Assembly: GCF_900102895.1 (NCBI RefSeq)
Contig: NZ_FNGD01000005.1
Coordinates: 186,001-250,000, forward strand
DNA: 64,000 nucleotides
Direction: 5' to 3'
From: Arthrobacter sp. ov407
GTDB taxonomy: Bacteria > Actinomycetota > Actinomycetes > Actinomycetales > Micrococcaceae
The notes below the pieces were generated by a model that ran no database searches, was not told the origin of the DNA, and saw only the letters and a program-made list of their open reading frames with translations. Position 1 is the stretch's first letter. Each line of letters begins with the position of its first letter. The position numbers were made by a program, and so were the translations under genes. Below, piece by piece: positions 7,697 through 15,604 of this stretch.

Positions 7697-9382
7697 CTAG
7701 CGGCTGCTCACCTGACCGAACCGCTTCGCGATTGGCGCGAGCACCAGCGGGCGGGCGGCGTACCACCCGGCCGTCGTGATGGCGATGGCGGCCGCGAAGA
7801 GCCAGAACCCGACCCAGTTCACCTCGTCGGTGCCGCCGAACATGTGGTTCAGGTTGCGCAGCGCACCGGTCGCGAACACCAGGAACACGTGGATGAGGAT
7901 GAACAGCACAAAAAACAGCATCGTCGGGAAGTGGATCGCGCGCGCAGCCTCCACCGGATAGATCTTGTTCAGCGTCTTCGCGTCCTTCGGCCAGAACTCG
8001 CTCATGCGCACACCCGTGATCGCCGCGAGCGGGGCCGCGATGAACACCACGATGAAGTACATGATCTGCTGCAGACTGTTGTAATTCACCCAGCCGCTCT
8101 CAACGGGCCAGTCGAGGGTCATGTACTGCAGGAGCGCGGAGAGCGCGTTCGGGAACGCCTCCCAGCTGGTCGGGACGATCCGCACCCAGCGGCCCGAGGC
8201 AAACAGCAGCACCACAAAGATGAGTCCGTTGGCCAGCCACAAAATGTCGAGCGACTGGTGCAGCCACAGGTTGATGCTGATCTTCTTGCCACCGCGCTTC
8301 GGCGTCCAGAACGCGGGCGGCTTCTGCTCTGTGCGCACCTGATAGCCGGAGCGAATGATCAGCACCATCAGGAAGATGTTAAAGAAGTGCGCCCACTGCG
8401 CCCACCACGGGAAGCCGGGCTCGGCCGTATCGGGCAGGTCATACGCGCCGGGGTACCTCTCGAGGAACTCCGGCACGCCCGGCAGCGTCGTCACACCGCG
8501 CGCGGCTAGCACAAGAATCCCTGCGGCGGCCACCGCGCCGACCGCGAGGAGCACGACGAGCTTGATCCACTGGCCCAGGGTGCGCGATCCGTAGAGCCTT
8601 GCTTCGGCCTCTGGCCTCACGGGCTTTTCGGCGGCGACGGACGGTGCTACCGGTGCTGGGGCGGCGGTGACCGCGAGTGTGACCGCGGCGGTGACCGCGG
8701 GTGCACTCGCGGCCGCCGGTGGCTCCGCCTCGGCAACGGCCTCCGCGACACTGGTAGCAGGGGCAGGGGCAATGTGTTCCGGAGCTGCCTGCACCGCAGG
8801 GGCGGCAGCGGCCGCCGGAGCTAGTCCAGCCGGCGGCCACGATTCACCACCGGGGACACGGGGAAGCCCGCGACGAAGCGAGGTGGTTCCCATCGCCAGT
8901 GTGGCGGGTGCGGTGGCCGGAACAGCTGCGGGCGACGCCGCTGCCGGCACTGCTTTCTCAGCATTATCGGCAGCGGCATCTGCCGCCAGCGCGGGCGTGG
9001 CGGCTGCGGTGGGAGCCCCGGACAGAGCCGCCGCTGATACCGAAACCTCGCCCGCTGGCGGCCACGGCTCGCCGCCCGGCACGCGCGGCAGGCCCCGGCG
9101 AAGCTGCCGCGCCACCGCGGCGCCCGCGTTCCCTGCAGGGACCGGAGCGGACAATGCCGCACCCGATGCCGTTTCCTGGGCAACAACAACAGCAGCAATG
9201 GGGGCGGAGGGCGCGGCGGCCGCTGGCCCGGCGGTGACCGATCCCGCCCCGGAAACAGACGCCGACCGGGCTGCCGCTCCCGCCATGACAATGCGCGCGG
9301 GCGCCTCGCCTGCTGCAGGCCAGGGCTCACCGCCTTCGACGCGCGGCAGGCCCCGCCGAATAGACCCAGACTGAGTTGCCAT
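7697..9382 (-). CDS. membrane cytochrome b (b561/FdhI-like) with repeat-bearing cytoplasmic tail
   Basis: 561 aa. Residues 1-260 are a low-complexity Ala/Pro-rich tail carrying three copies of one motif (RRGLPRVxGGExWPxxG, about residues 9-25, 95-111 and 170-186). The C-terminal half has about five membrane segments with candidate haem-ligand histidines (WWAQWAHFFN, INLWLHQSLD, EAARAIHFP, LIHVF), resembling formate-dehydrogenase-type cytochrome b subunits. ATG 9382 is chosen over GTG 9385 because GGAAGAAG is then 5 nt away. It follows etfA directly and is the last gene of etfB-etfA-cytochrome b. By analogy with mycobacterial EtfD (Rv0338c), whose membrane part is cytochrome b-like, it may take electrons from ETF to the quinone pool (inference). 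Confidence 0.85.
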   Translation of the reverse strand: MATQSGSIRRGLPRVEGGEPWPAAGEAPARIVMAGAAARSASVSGAGSVTAGPAAAAPSAPIAAVVVAQETASGAALSAPVPAGNAGAAVARQLRRGLPRVPGGEPWPPAGEVSVSAAALSGAPTAAATPALAADAAADNAEKAVPAAASPAAVPATAPATLAMGTTSLRRGLPRVPGGESWPPAGLAPAAAAAPAVQAAPEHIAPAPATSVAEAVAEAEPPAAASAPAVTAAVTLAVTAAPAPVAPSVAAEKPVRPEAEARLYGSRTLGQWIKLVVLLAVGAVAAAGILVLAARGVTTLPGVPEFLERYPGAYDLPDTAEPGFPWWAQWAHFFNIFLMVLIIRSGYQVRTEQKPPAFWTPKRGGKKISINLWLHQSLDILWLANGLIFVVLLFASGRWVRIVPTSWEAFPNALSALLQYMTLDWPVESGWVNYNSLQQIMYFIVVFIAAPLAAITGVRMSEFWPKDAKTLNKIYPVEAARAIHFPTMLFFVLFILIHVFLVFATGALRNLNHMFGGTDEVNWVGFWLFAAAIAITTAGWYAARPLVLAPIAKRFGQVSSR

Positions 9383-9384
9383 CA

Positions 9385-10368
9385 CTACTTCTTCCGAGCC
9401 TCAAGTGCGCTAATCAGCTGGGGTACAACCTTGAAGACGTCGCCCACCACACCGAAGTCGGCGATCTCGAAGATCGGCGCGTCTGAATCCTTATTGACTG
9501 CGACGATCGTCTTCGCGGTCTGCATGCCAGCCCGGTGCTGAATCGCGCCGGAAATGCCCAGTGCGATGTACAACTGTGATGACACGGAAACCCCGGTCTG
9601 TCCGACCTGCTGCGACTGCGGGATGTAGCCTGCATCCACTGCGGCACGTGAAGCGCCAACGGCGGCACCAAGGGTATCGGCGAGCTGTCCAACGAGGGCG
9701 AACTGTTCCTCCGACCCGAGGCCGCGGCCACCCGCGACAACCTTCGCGGCACCACGCAGCTCCGGCCGCGAGGTGGCGGCAACTGCCTCCTCGAACGAGT
9801 CGATCCGCGCGGCCGGCTTCTCGGAGGGCGTCACTGCCAGGGTCTCCGACGCCGGCGGCTGGGCCGTGGCGCGCGCCTCGATGGAGCCCTGGCGAACCGT
9901 AATGACCGGCGCCCCAAACGTGGACGTTGACGTCACGTTGTAGGCACCGCCGTAGATGGAGTGGTGTGCCACGACGCCCTCGTCATCACGTGACACCCCG
10001 ATCGCATCGGCAGAAATCGCTGCACGCGAACGGGCAGCGTAGCGGCCAGCAACGTCGCGGCCATTCAGGGAATGCGAAATCAGGATTGCGTCTGGCTGCA
10101 CCTGCTCCGCGGCGGCGGCAAGCGCGTCAACGCTCGGCACGCCGAGCGCGGACGGATCCGAAGTCTCCGCGATCAGTACGCGCGCGGCACCTAGGGCCGC
10201 GGCTTCCTCGGCGGCGGCACTCCCGGTGCCGGGTGAGGCAAGCACCAACGCAATTGGCGTGCCGACTGCAGCGGCAGCGCCCAAGAGTCCGGGTGCAGCC
10301 TTCTCGAGTTCACCGGAAGGCCCGGTTTCCACGACGACGAGGATTGCGTCACGAGGGAATTCAGTCAT
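9385..10368 (-). CDS. etfA: electron transfer flavoprotein alpha subunit
   Basis: 327 aa, typical ETF-alpha/FixB length. The C-terminal FAD-binding signature is intact (VGASRAAVDAGYIP, QVGQTGVSVSSQLYIALGISGAIQH, AVNKDSDAPIFEIADFGVVGD). It forms a heterodimer with EtfB and collects electrons from acyl-CoA and other flavin dehydrogenases. Its ATG lies 11 nt after the etfB stop. The window holds several potential donors (acyl-CoA dehydrogenase at 34140). No ETF:quinone oxidoreductase gene is adjacent; a membrane cytochrome b follows instead. Confidence 0.96.
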   Translation of the reverse strand: MTEFPRDAILVVVETGPSGELEKAAPGLLGAAAAVGTPIALVLASPGTGSAAAEEAAALGAARVLIAETSDPSALGVPSVDALAAAAEQVQPDAILISHSLNGRDVAGRYAARSRAAISADAIGVSRDDEGVVAHHSIYGGAYNVTSTSTFGAPVITVRQGSIEARATAQPPASETLAVTPSEKPAARIDSFEEAVAATSRPELRGAAKVVAGGRGLGSEEQFALVGQLADTLGAAVGASRAAVDAGYIPQSQQVGQTGVSVSSQLYIALGISGAIQHRAGMQTAKTIVAVNKDSDAPIFEIADFGVVGDVFKVVPQLISALEARKK

Positions 10369-10379
10369 GTCGTTACTCC

Positions 10380-11156
10380 TTACGCCAGTCGGTTTTCAAT
10401 GAGGAAGGCAGCGAGCTTCTCGCCGGCATCACCCTCGTCGATGATCTTCACGCCCGCCGCACGCGGGGGCTTCTCTGCAACGGTCAGCATGATCGAACGC
10501 GCCGCGTCCGGGTTGTCGGCCGTGATCCCGAGGTCTGCGAGGGTGAGCATCTCAAGGGGCTTCTTCTTCGCGGCCATGATTCCTTTGAAGTTCGGAAAGC
10601 GCGGCCCGGGAAGCGCCTCCGTAATGGAAATTACCGCGGGCAGGTTCGCGGATACCTTCTGCACGCCGGATTCGACGGGCCTGGTGCCGGACACGGCGCC
10701 GTCGCTGATCTCTACGGAGCTGAGGCCGGTAGCGAGCGGCACGTCAAGCAATTCGGCAAGCATCGCGGGAATCATGCCGCCGGATCCATCGGTGGAGACG
10801 TTGCCAGTGATCACAAGGTCAAACTCAACGCGACGGAGCGCCGCTGCGAGGGTTTCAGCGGTCAGTCCAAGATCCGCACCCCGGAGCGCCTCGTCACAGA
10901 CGTGGGTGGCGCTTCCCGCACCCATCGCCAGCCCCTTGCGTATCGTTGCAGTGGCACCCTCAGGAGCGAGGGACAAGATTGCGACCTCAGTGCCCGCGTT
11001 CGCGTCGGCGTATGTCAGTGCCAGCTCCAAGGCCCGCTCACCGATCTCATCAATGACTATCTCGCTGGCTTCTCGATCGGCGAGGCCTGTTTCAAGGTTC
11101 AGTTTTCGGTCCCCGTACGTGTCGGGGACCTCCTTTACTAGGACGATAATCTTCAT
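10380..11156 (-). CDS. etfB: electron transfer flavoprotein beta subunit
   Basis: 258 aa from the ATG at 11156 (MKIIVLVKEVPDTYGDRKLN), the standard ETF-beta N-terminus, with AGGAAGAG 6 nt upstream. A longer frame to 11198 lacks this signal. It shows the AMP-binding region pattern (DLVITGNVSTDGSGGMIPAMLAELL) and the LEML-like recognition segment near the C-terminus (KKKPLEMLTLADLGI). This is the docking loop that ETF uses to contact dehydrogenases. It is the first gene of the etfB-etfA-cytochrome b operon. Confidence 0.96.
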   Translation of the reverse strand: MKIIVLVKEVPDTYGDRKLNLETGLADREASEIVIDEIGERALELALTYADANAGTEVAILSLAPEGATATIRKGLAMGAGSATHVCDEALRGADLGLTAETLAAALRRVEFDLVITGNVSTDGSGGMIPAMLAELLDVPLATGLSSVEISDGAVSGTRPVESGVQKVSANLPAVISITEALPGPRFPNFKGIMAAKKKPLEMLTLADLGITADNPDAARSIMLTVAEKPPRAAGVKIIDEGDAGEKLAAFLIENRLA

Positions 11157-11310
11157 CGATGGCTCTTCCTGTGGCGGGCTTGTCTCTAGAGGAGACACGT
11201 CGGATCTCCATTGAGTCTACAAAGTGGGGCCCTTCCTGGCGGACAGGGCCCGTGTCGTGAATTGCAGTGCCTATTAGCGTCGGGCCGTTTTCCGCGTTAG
11301 CGTCCCTGAG

Positions 11311-12297
11311 ATGACGGTCACTTATCCTCGGAAACTCGTTCGCGGTGATTTGATCCGTGTTCTCGCGCCCGCCCGGAGCCGGGCCATGGTCACTGAACAC
11401 GACCACAGCGCCCTGATCGAGGAACGGTTCGCCCGGATGGGGCTGCGCCTTTCGTATGGGGACCACGTCGACGAACGTGACAACCTTGACTCCTCGTCCA
11501 TCTCCTCGCGGGTCGCGGACCTCCATGCGGCTTTCGCGGACCCGGAGGTGGCAGGCATCCTCACCGTCATTGGCGGATTCAACAGCAACGAACTCCTTCC
11601 CTATCTTGACTGGGACCTGATTGCGGCAAATCCCAAGATTCTGTGCGGCTATTCGGATATCACCGCCCTGCAGAACGCCATCCTTGCCCGCACGGGGCTG
11701 GTGACGTACTCCGGGCCGCACTGGTCCAGCTTCGGAATGAGGGACCACTTCGAACAAACCCGGAAGTGGTTCATCGAAGCCCTCTTCGATGACCGGCCCA
11801 TCGATTTGAATCCCTCCGAATCGTGGACCGACGACGACTGGTTCCTGGATCAGGACGCCCGGAACCCTCTGGCCGGGGAGGATTGGTGGGCGCTGCAGCC
11901 GGGCACGGCGTCCGGCCGCGTCGTCGGCGGCAACCTCTGCACGCTCAATCTGCTTCAGGGAACGCCATACATGCCGGCCCTGAACGGTGCGCTGCTGTTC
12001 CTGGAAGATGACTTTGAAAGCCATCCGGCAACGTTCGCCCGCGACCTGACGTCCCTCTTGCATCTGCCGGACGCCAAGGGTATCCGGGGACTGGTCATAG
12101 GCCGATTCCAGAAGGCAAGCCGGATGTCCAGGGACGTTCTGCAGCACATCGTCTCGACCCAGTCGGGACTCACCGGGCTGCCTGTCCTGGCCAACACGGA
12201 CTTCGGCCACACGCAGCCGCAAAGCACACTGCCCATCGGCGGCCGGGCCGAGCTGACCGTCGGGCCCATGAGCGCACTACGCATCATCGAGCACTAA
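11311..12297 (+). CDS. S66-family peptidase (LD-carboxypeptidase / MccF-like)
   Basis: 328 aa. The S66 serine nucleophile lies in GYSDITALQNAI, and the distal Glu and His of the triad fit LEDDFESH and NTDFGHTQPQ. The DWxL insert and overall shape resemble MccF (the microcin C self-immunity peptidase) more than the murein LD-carboxypeptidase LdcA. It has no signal peptide, so it is cytoplasmic. MccF cleaves acyl-sulfamoyl or aminoacyl-nucleotide amides; a role in detoxification or murein recycling is inferred. It is divergent from the etf operon. Confidence 0.88.
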   Translation: MTVTYPRKLVRGDLIRVLAPARSRAMVTEHDHSALIEERFARMGLRLSYGDHVDERDNLDSSSISSRVADLHAAFADPEVAGILTVIGGFNSNELLPYLDWDLIAANPKILCGYSDITALQNAILARTGLVTYSGPHWSSFGMRDHFEQTRKWFIEALFDDRPIDLNPSESWTDDDWFLDQDARNPLAGEDWWALQPGTASGRVVGGNLCTLNLLQGTPYMPALNGALLFLEDDFESHPATFARDLTSLLHLPDAKGIRGLVIGRFQKASRMSRDVLQHIVSTQSGLTGLPVLANTDFGHTQPQSTLPIGGRAELTVGPMSALRIIEH

Positions 12298-12449
12298 CCA
12301 ACTCCATGAGCAGCATGTCGATGACCAGATCGGTTCGGGGACGGACTGCTGGCCGGGCTAGACTCGCACGCTGGGGAAAGAACACCAAGGCCGCCGGCAG
12401 CCCTGTTCGGGCAGGCGGCGCAATCTCAACCGAAAAGTGATTCTGCAAC

Positions 12450-12908
12450 GTGACTTCGAAGAATATTGCCCGTCCTCTCGCCGCCGCCACCCTCCTCACC
12501 GGCCTCGCCCTCGCTGGTTGCTCGGCCCCCCAGGCCGGCAGCGCGCCGTCGTCCGCCGCGGGCACGTCCGCTGCTTCGGCCTCCAGCACGCCGAGCCCCA
12601 GCGAGACCTCTGGACCGTTCGGTGATTTCGCCAGCGCCGGCGAGGCCTGCACCACGATCAAGGAGCAGGCCGCCGGCGCCACGCTCCTTCCGCTGTCGGC
12701 CGCCCAAGGCAAGACCGCGGAGCTGGAACAGTTCAAAGCGGATCTGGCCGAGACGGCCGGGCGCGTCCCGGACAGCCTCAAGGCCGATTTCGCCAACCTC
12801 AAGGAAGTGGCCGTCGCGGGCGTCACCGACCAGACTGTCTTCTCCAGCGGCAAACTCCAAGCCGCCATGGCACCCGTAACAACCTGGATCACCAGCAACT
12901 GCAAATAG
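12450..12908 (+). CDS. secreted lipoprotein, unknown function
   Basis: 152 aa from a GTG. The N-terminal signal sequence ends in the lipobox LALAGC, giving lipidation on about Cys24. A Ser/Ala/Pro-rich linker (residues about 25-55) leads to a small helical domain with two cysteines (ACTTIKEQ and C-terminal SNCK) that could form a disulfide. No known enzyme domain is seen. No strong ribosome-binding site is visible before the GTG. It stands alone between the S66 gene and the Asp23 operon. Confidence 0.75.
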   Translation: MTSKNIARPLAAATLLTGLALAGCSAPQAGSAPSSAAGTSAASASSTPSPSETSGPFGDFASAGEACTTIKEQAAGATLLPLSAAQGKTAELEQFKADLAETAGRVPDSLKADFANLKEVAVAGVTDQTVFSSGKLQAAMAPVTTWITSNCK

Positions 12909-13111
12909 GGAGTTAGGGCGGGCCATCGCCGGCATCGGCTCCCGGCTGACATCGCGAAGCTGACAACCGTACGCCAGTCCTGCTCCCCGATGCACTTCGC
13001 TGGTTCCCACGGCCCCCACCTGCGCCGGCCGTGGGAACGGGCCCTGCAAGATTCCCCCGCGCGGCCCAAGTCAGGGACTAGGGTGGTGTCAAAGAGAAGG
13101 GGGAGTGCGTT

Positions 13112-13624
13112 ATGGAATACCAGAATTCTCAACCCGTTGCCGGTCCTGCCGCCGGCCTGCCCGTTGCCGGCCAGCACGTTGCCGATCCCGCGACCGGGCT
13201 GCCCGTGGACGGTCTGCCCGTGCCGGCGGGCACCGGCCGCACGGTCATATCGGAAGCCGCCATCGCCAAGGTCGCCGGCATCGCCGCCCGATCGGTGCCC
13301 GGCGTCTACTCGTTGGGATCAGGCCCGTCACGCGCCCTGGGGGCCATCCGCGACGCCGTCGGCAGCGCCGATCACGCGGCGGGCGTCCGCGTGGAAGTCG
13401 GCGAATCTCAGGTCGCCGTGGACATCGACCTCGTCGCGGTGTACGGCACTCCTCTGCATGCCCTTGCGGACCAGATCCGCGCCGCCGTCTACTCCGCCGT
13501 CGAGGAACTGGTGGGGCTCGAGGTGATCGAGGTAAATGTCGAAATCAATGACGTCTATGTGCCCGGCCCGGCCAAACCGGCCACGTCCGCCGAGGCCCGC
13601 CCGGTCAGGGAGGCAATCCAATGA
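13112..13624 (+). CDS. Asp23/Gls24-family envelope stress protein
   Basis: 170 aa. A Pro/Gly/Val-rich N-terminus (about residues 1-42, with repeated GLPV segments) precedes an Asp23/Gls24 domain (TVISEAAIAKVAGIAARSVPGV ... VAVDIDLVAVYGTPLHALADQIRAAV ... VIEVNVEINDVYV). The ATG is preceded by GAAGGGGGAG. Asp23 proteins form membrane-associated assemblies tethered by AmaP in Firmicutes. It is the first gene of a five-gene operon whose every junction overlaps by 3-4 nt. Confidence 0.88.
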   Translation: MEYQNSQPVAGPAAGLPVAGQHVADPATGLPVDGLPVPAGTGRTVISEAAIAKVAGIAARSVPGVYSLGSGPSRALGAIRDAVGSADHAAGVRVEVGESQVAVDIDLVAVYGTPLHALADQIRAAVYSAVEELVGLEVIEVNVEINDVYVPGPAKPATSAEARPVREAIQ

Positions 13625-13812
13625 GTCTGACGGTAGTGGGAATCGCGATGGGGGCCTTCGTGGCTTTCATGTCCTTCCAGTTCGGTGTCTGGGGCTTCCT
13701 CGGTGCCCTGATCTTCATGGGCGTCGGCGCTCTCCTGGGCCGGGCCGCGGAGGGGAAGCTGGACCTGCGCAGCGTGTTTGACGCCCTCACGGGCCGGCGT
13801 TCCTCCTCATGA
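13621..13812 (+). CDS. small DUF2273-like membrane protein
   Basis: 63 aa with one or two membrane segments (VVGIAMGAFVAFMSF, VWGFLGALIFMGVGALLG) and a short basic tail (LTGRRSSS). Size and position between Asp23 genes fit the DUF2273 small membrane proteins of Asp23 operons. Its ATG overlaps the previous stop by 4 nt and its stop overlaps the next ATG by 4 nt. Confidence 0.8.
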   Translation: MSLTVVGIAMGAFVAFMSFQFGVWGFLGALIFMGVGALLGRAAEGKLDLRSVFDALTGRRSSS

Positions 13813-14192
13813 ACGTGACGGCTGAAACGCCGATCCGCGGCGTCGCGATGGCCGGGCACAACCGCATCAGCACCCAGGCTCTGACGTCCGTGGCGCGGGC
13901 GGCCGCGGGTGAGGCCCTCGGTGTGTCGGCGCACGACGTGCGCGCCGACTGGTCGGACGATGACGGGCTGCTCGCGCTCTCGCTCGTCATGCCCGTCGCG
14001 GTCCCGAACCTCAAGGTGGTTGTCCAGGATCCCGGCCGAGTCGCTGGCTTCGGCGGTTCCATCTGGGAGCGTGCCGTCGCGGCCAAGGCCCAGATCCTGC
14101 GCCGCGTGACCGGGCTGACCGGAGCGAAGCTGAGCCGGGTGGACATCCGCATCAGCGGGGCCACCGTGCGCGGGGGAGGTCGGGTGCGTTGA
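13809..14192 (+). CDS. second Asp23/Gls24-like protein
   Basis: 127 aa. It has an Asp23-like core with RISTQALTSVARAAAGEALGV at the start and KLSRVDIRISGATV at the end, but more diverged than the first copy. No signal peptide or membrane segment is seen. It probably forms a mixed membrane-associated complex with the other operon products (inference). Starts and stops overlap the neighbours. Confidence 0.75.
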   Translation: MNVTAETPIRGVAMAGHNRISTQALTSVARAAAGEALGVSAHDVRADWSDDDGLLALSLVMPVAVPNLKVVVQDPGRVAGFGGSIWERAVAAKAQILRRVTGLTGAKLSRVDIRISGATVRGGGRVR

Positions 14193-14848
14193 GCCAGGAC
14201 ACGCAGAACCCCGGTATCGGCTCCGTCCCGTACGACGCCGATGCGGTGCGGGGGAGCGCACCGCTAGGTTCCGGCGCAGCGGGCATGGACCGTATTTTGA
14301 AAAGGGAGACGCACACATCGCGGGCTGTCGTCTCCGTGATGGCGGCCGCCCTGGTGATGGCGGTGTGCGGTTATGCGCTGCTTGAGACTGCGGTCCGGGC
14401 GATCGGGCAGCCGCCGTGGCTCGTGGATCCGCAGACCGCGGCCGAGCGGGTGGTCGCGCTCCCGGCCGGAATCGGGCCGCTCCTACTCGTCGCCATCGGC
14501 GCCGTGACCGCCATGGCCGGATTGTTTTTCTTCCTCAACGCCGTGCTGCCCGGACGGCGGGCGCGCCACCTGCTCCCGGACCGCCGGGCCGCCGTCGTGG
14601 TGGACGATGAGGTGATCGCCGCGGCCCTGGCGCGCCGGGCCCGGCTGGCCGCCAACGTGACTCAGGGGCAGGTGATGGTGGTCGTGTCGCGGAACCGGGT
14701 CATGGTCAGCGTCCGGCCGACCTCCGGTGTGCCGCTAAGCCCGGACGCCGTCCTGGAAGCCGTGCGGCATGAGCTGCAGGAAATGGGCCCGTGGCCAATG
14801 CCGGAAGTGCGGATCCAGGTAGCCACGGCCGGGGTGGTGGGGGCATGA
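14189..14848 (+). CDS. DUF6286-like two-pass membrane protein of the Asp23 operon
   Basis: 219 aa from a TTG that shares bases with the previous TGA (TTGA); GGGGGAGG about 10 nt upstream supports it. Two membrane helices (about residues 46-70 and 95-118) are followed by a cytoplasmic domain of about 90 aa (RRARLAANVTQGQVMVVVSRNRVMVSVRPTSG) that resembles an Asp23-type alpha/beta fold. The family is uncharacterised; the DUF name is from memory. Confidence 0.75.
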   Translation: MSQDTQNPGIGSVPYDADAVRGSAPLGSGAAGMDRILKRETHTSRAVVSVMAAALVMAVCGYALLETAVRAIGQPPWLVDPQTAAERVVALPAGIGPLLLVAIGAVTAMAGLFFFLNAVLPGRRARHLLPDRRAAVVVDDEVIAAALARRARLAANVTQGQVMVVVSRNRVMVSVRPTSGVPLSPDAVLEAVRHELQEMGPWPMPEVRIQVATAGVVGA

Positions 14849-15456
14849 ACAACACTCCCCGGGTCCTGAACCGCATCCTGATCGGCATCCTTGGCATTAT
14901 GCTCCTCGCCATTGGCGTCCTCCTGGTGCTGCTGGCGAGCGTCCCGGCCGTCGGCGTGTGGTGGCATGAATGGGCGGGCGGTGTCCTGAACTTCTGGCTT
15001 GATTTGTTCGAACGGACGCAGTTCCCCCGCCGCCAGGGGAGCTGGCTGTGGCTTGTCATCTGCTTTGTGCTGGTGGTGGTGCTTGGCCTGATGGTCGCCT
15101 GGATTGCCCAGCAGGGCAGGGGCCGGACCAGCCTGCTCGTGGCCGAGGAAGACCCGGGCGACGTGCCGGGGAACGTCGGAATCGGCGGCGGCGTGGCGGA
15201 GCAGACGATCCGAGCAGCCCTCGCGGATCGGCCCGACCTTGCCGGAGTCACGGTAGTCGCCTACGAAATCAAGGGTGAGCCGGCCCTCAAGATCCGGGTG
15301 GAGCCCCGCCAGGGTGTCGCCCCGCACGCGCTCGCCGCCGAAGTCTCTTCCCTGGTAGAGGCGCTCGACGCGGTGATCGGCAAGCGCACCCCCGTCCTGA
15401 TCCACATCGGATCCGGGACACGGTCGCGGTTTGGCCGGGCCGAGCGGGTCCGCTGA
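14845..15456 (+). CDS. amaP: AmaP-like alkaline-shock membrane anchor
   Basis: 203 aa from the ATG overlapping the previous stop (ATGA). Two N-terminal membrane helices (RILIGILGIMLLAIGVLLVLL and LWLVICFVLVVVLGLMVAW) are separated by an extracytoplasmic loop, followed by a cytoplasmic Asp23-like domain. This matches AmaP, which anchors Asp23 at the membrane in Staphylococcus. It is the last gene of the operon. The longer frame starting at 14791 lies inside the previous gene and is rejected as a start. Confidence 0.82.
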   Translation: MNNTPRVLNRILIGILGIMLLAIGVLLVLLASVPAVGVWWHEWAGGVLNFWLDLFERTQFPRRQGSWLWLVICFVLVVVLGLMVAWIAQQGRGRTSLLVAEEDPGDVPGNVGIGGGVAEQTIRAALADRPDLAGVTVVAYEIKGEPALKIRVEPRQGVAPHALAAEVSSLVEALDAVIGKRTPVLIHIGSGTRSRFGRAERVR

Positions 15457-15503
15457 GGCGGCTCCCCGACGGGGCCCGGCATCTCCTTTGCACAAAGGTT
15501 TCA

Positions 15504-15517
15504 TGTAAACGCTTGCA
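15504..15517. promoter_or_regulatory. LacI-family operator before the sugar ABC operon
   Basis: TGTAAACGCTTGCA is contained at 15504-15517, an imperfect palindrome around a central CG, typical of LacI/GalR-family sites. It overlaps a TTGCAT (-35-like, 15513-15518), with TACTGT at 15537-15542 as a candidate -10. The LacI-family gene at 19179 is the likely binder. Confidence 0.65.
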
Positions 15518-15604
15518 TTACGCACTGCCTGTTGATTACTGTGATGGTCGGCACACCACCGGTTCGGCCGTTTTTCACCGGTACTCAGCGAGGAGCACTA
15601 CAGA

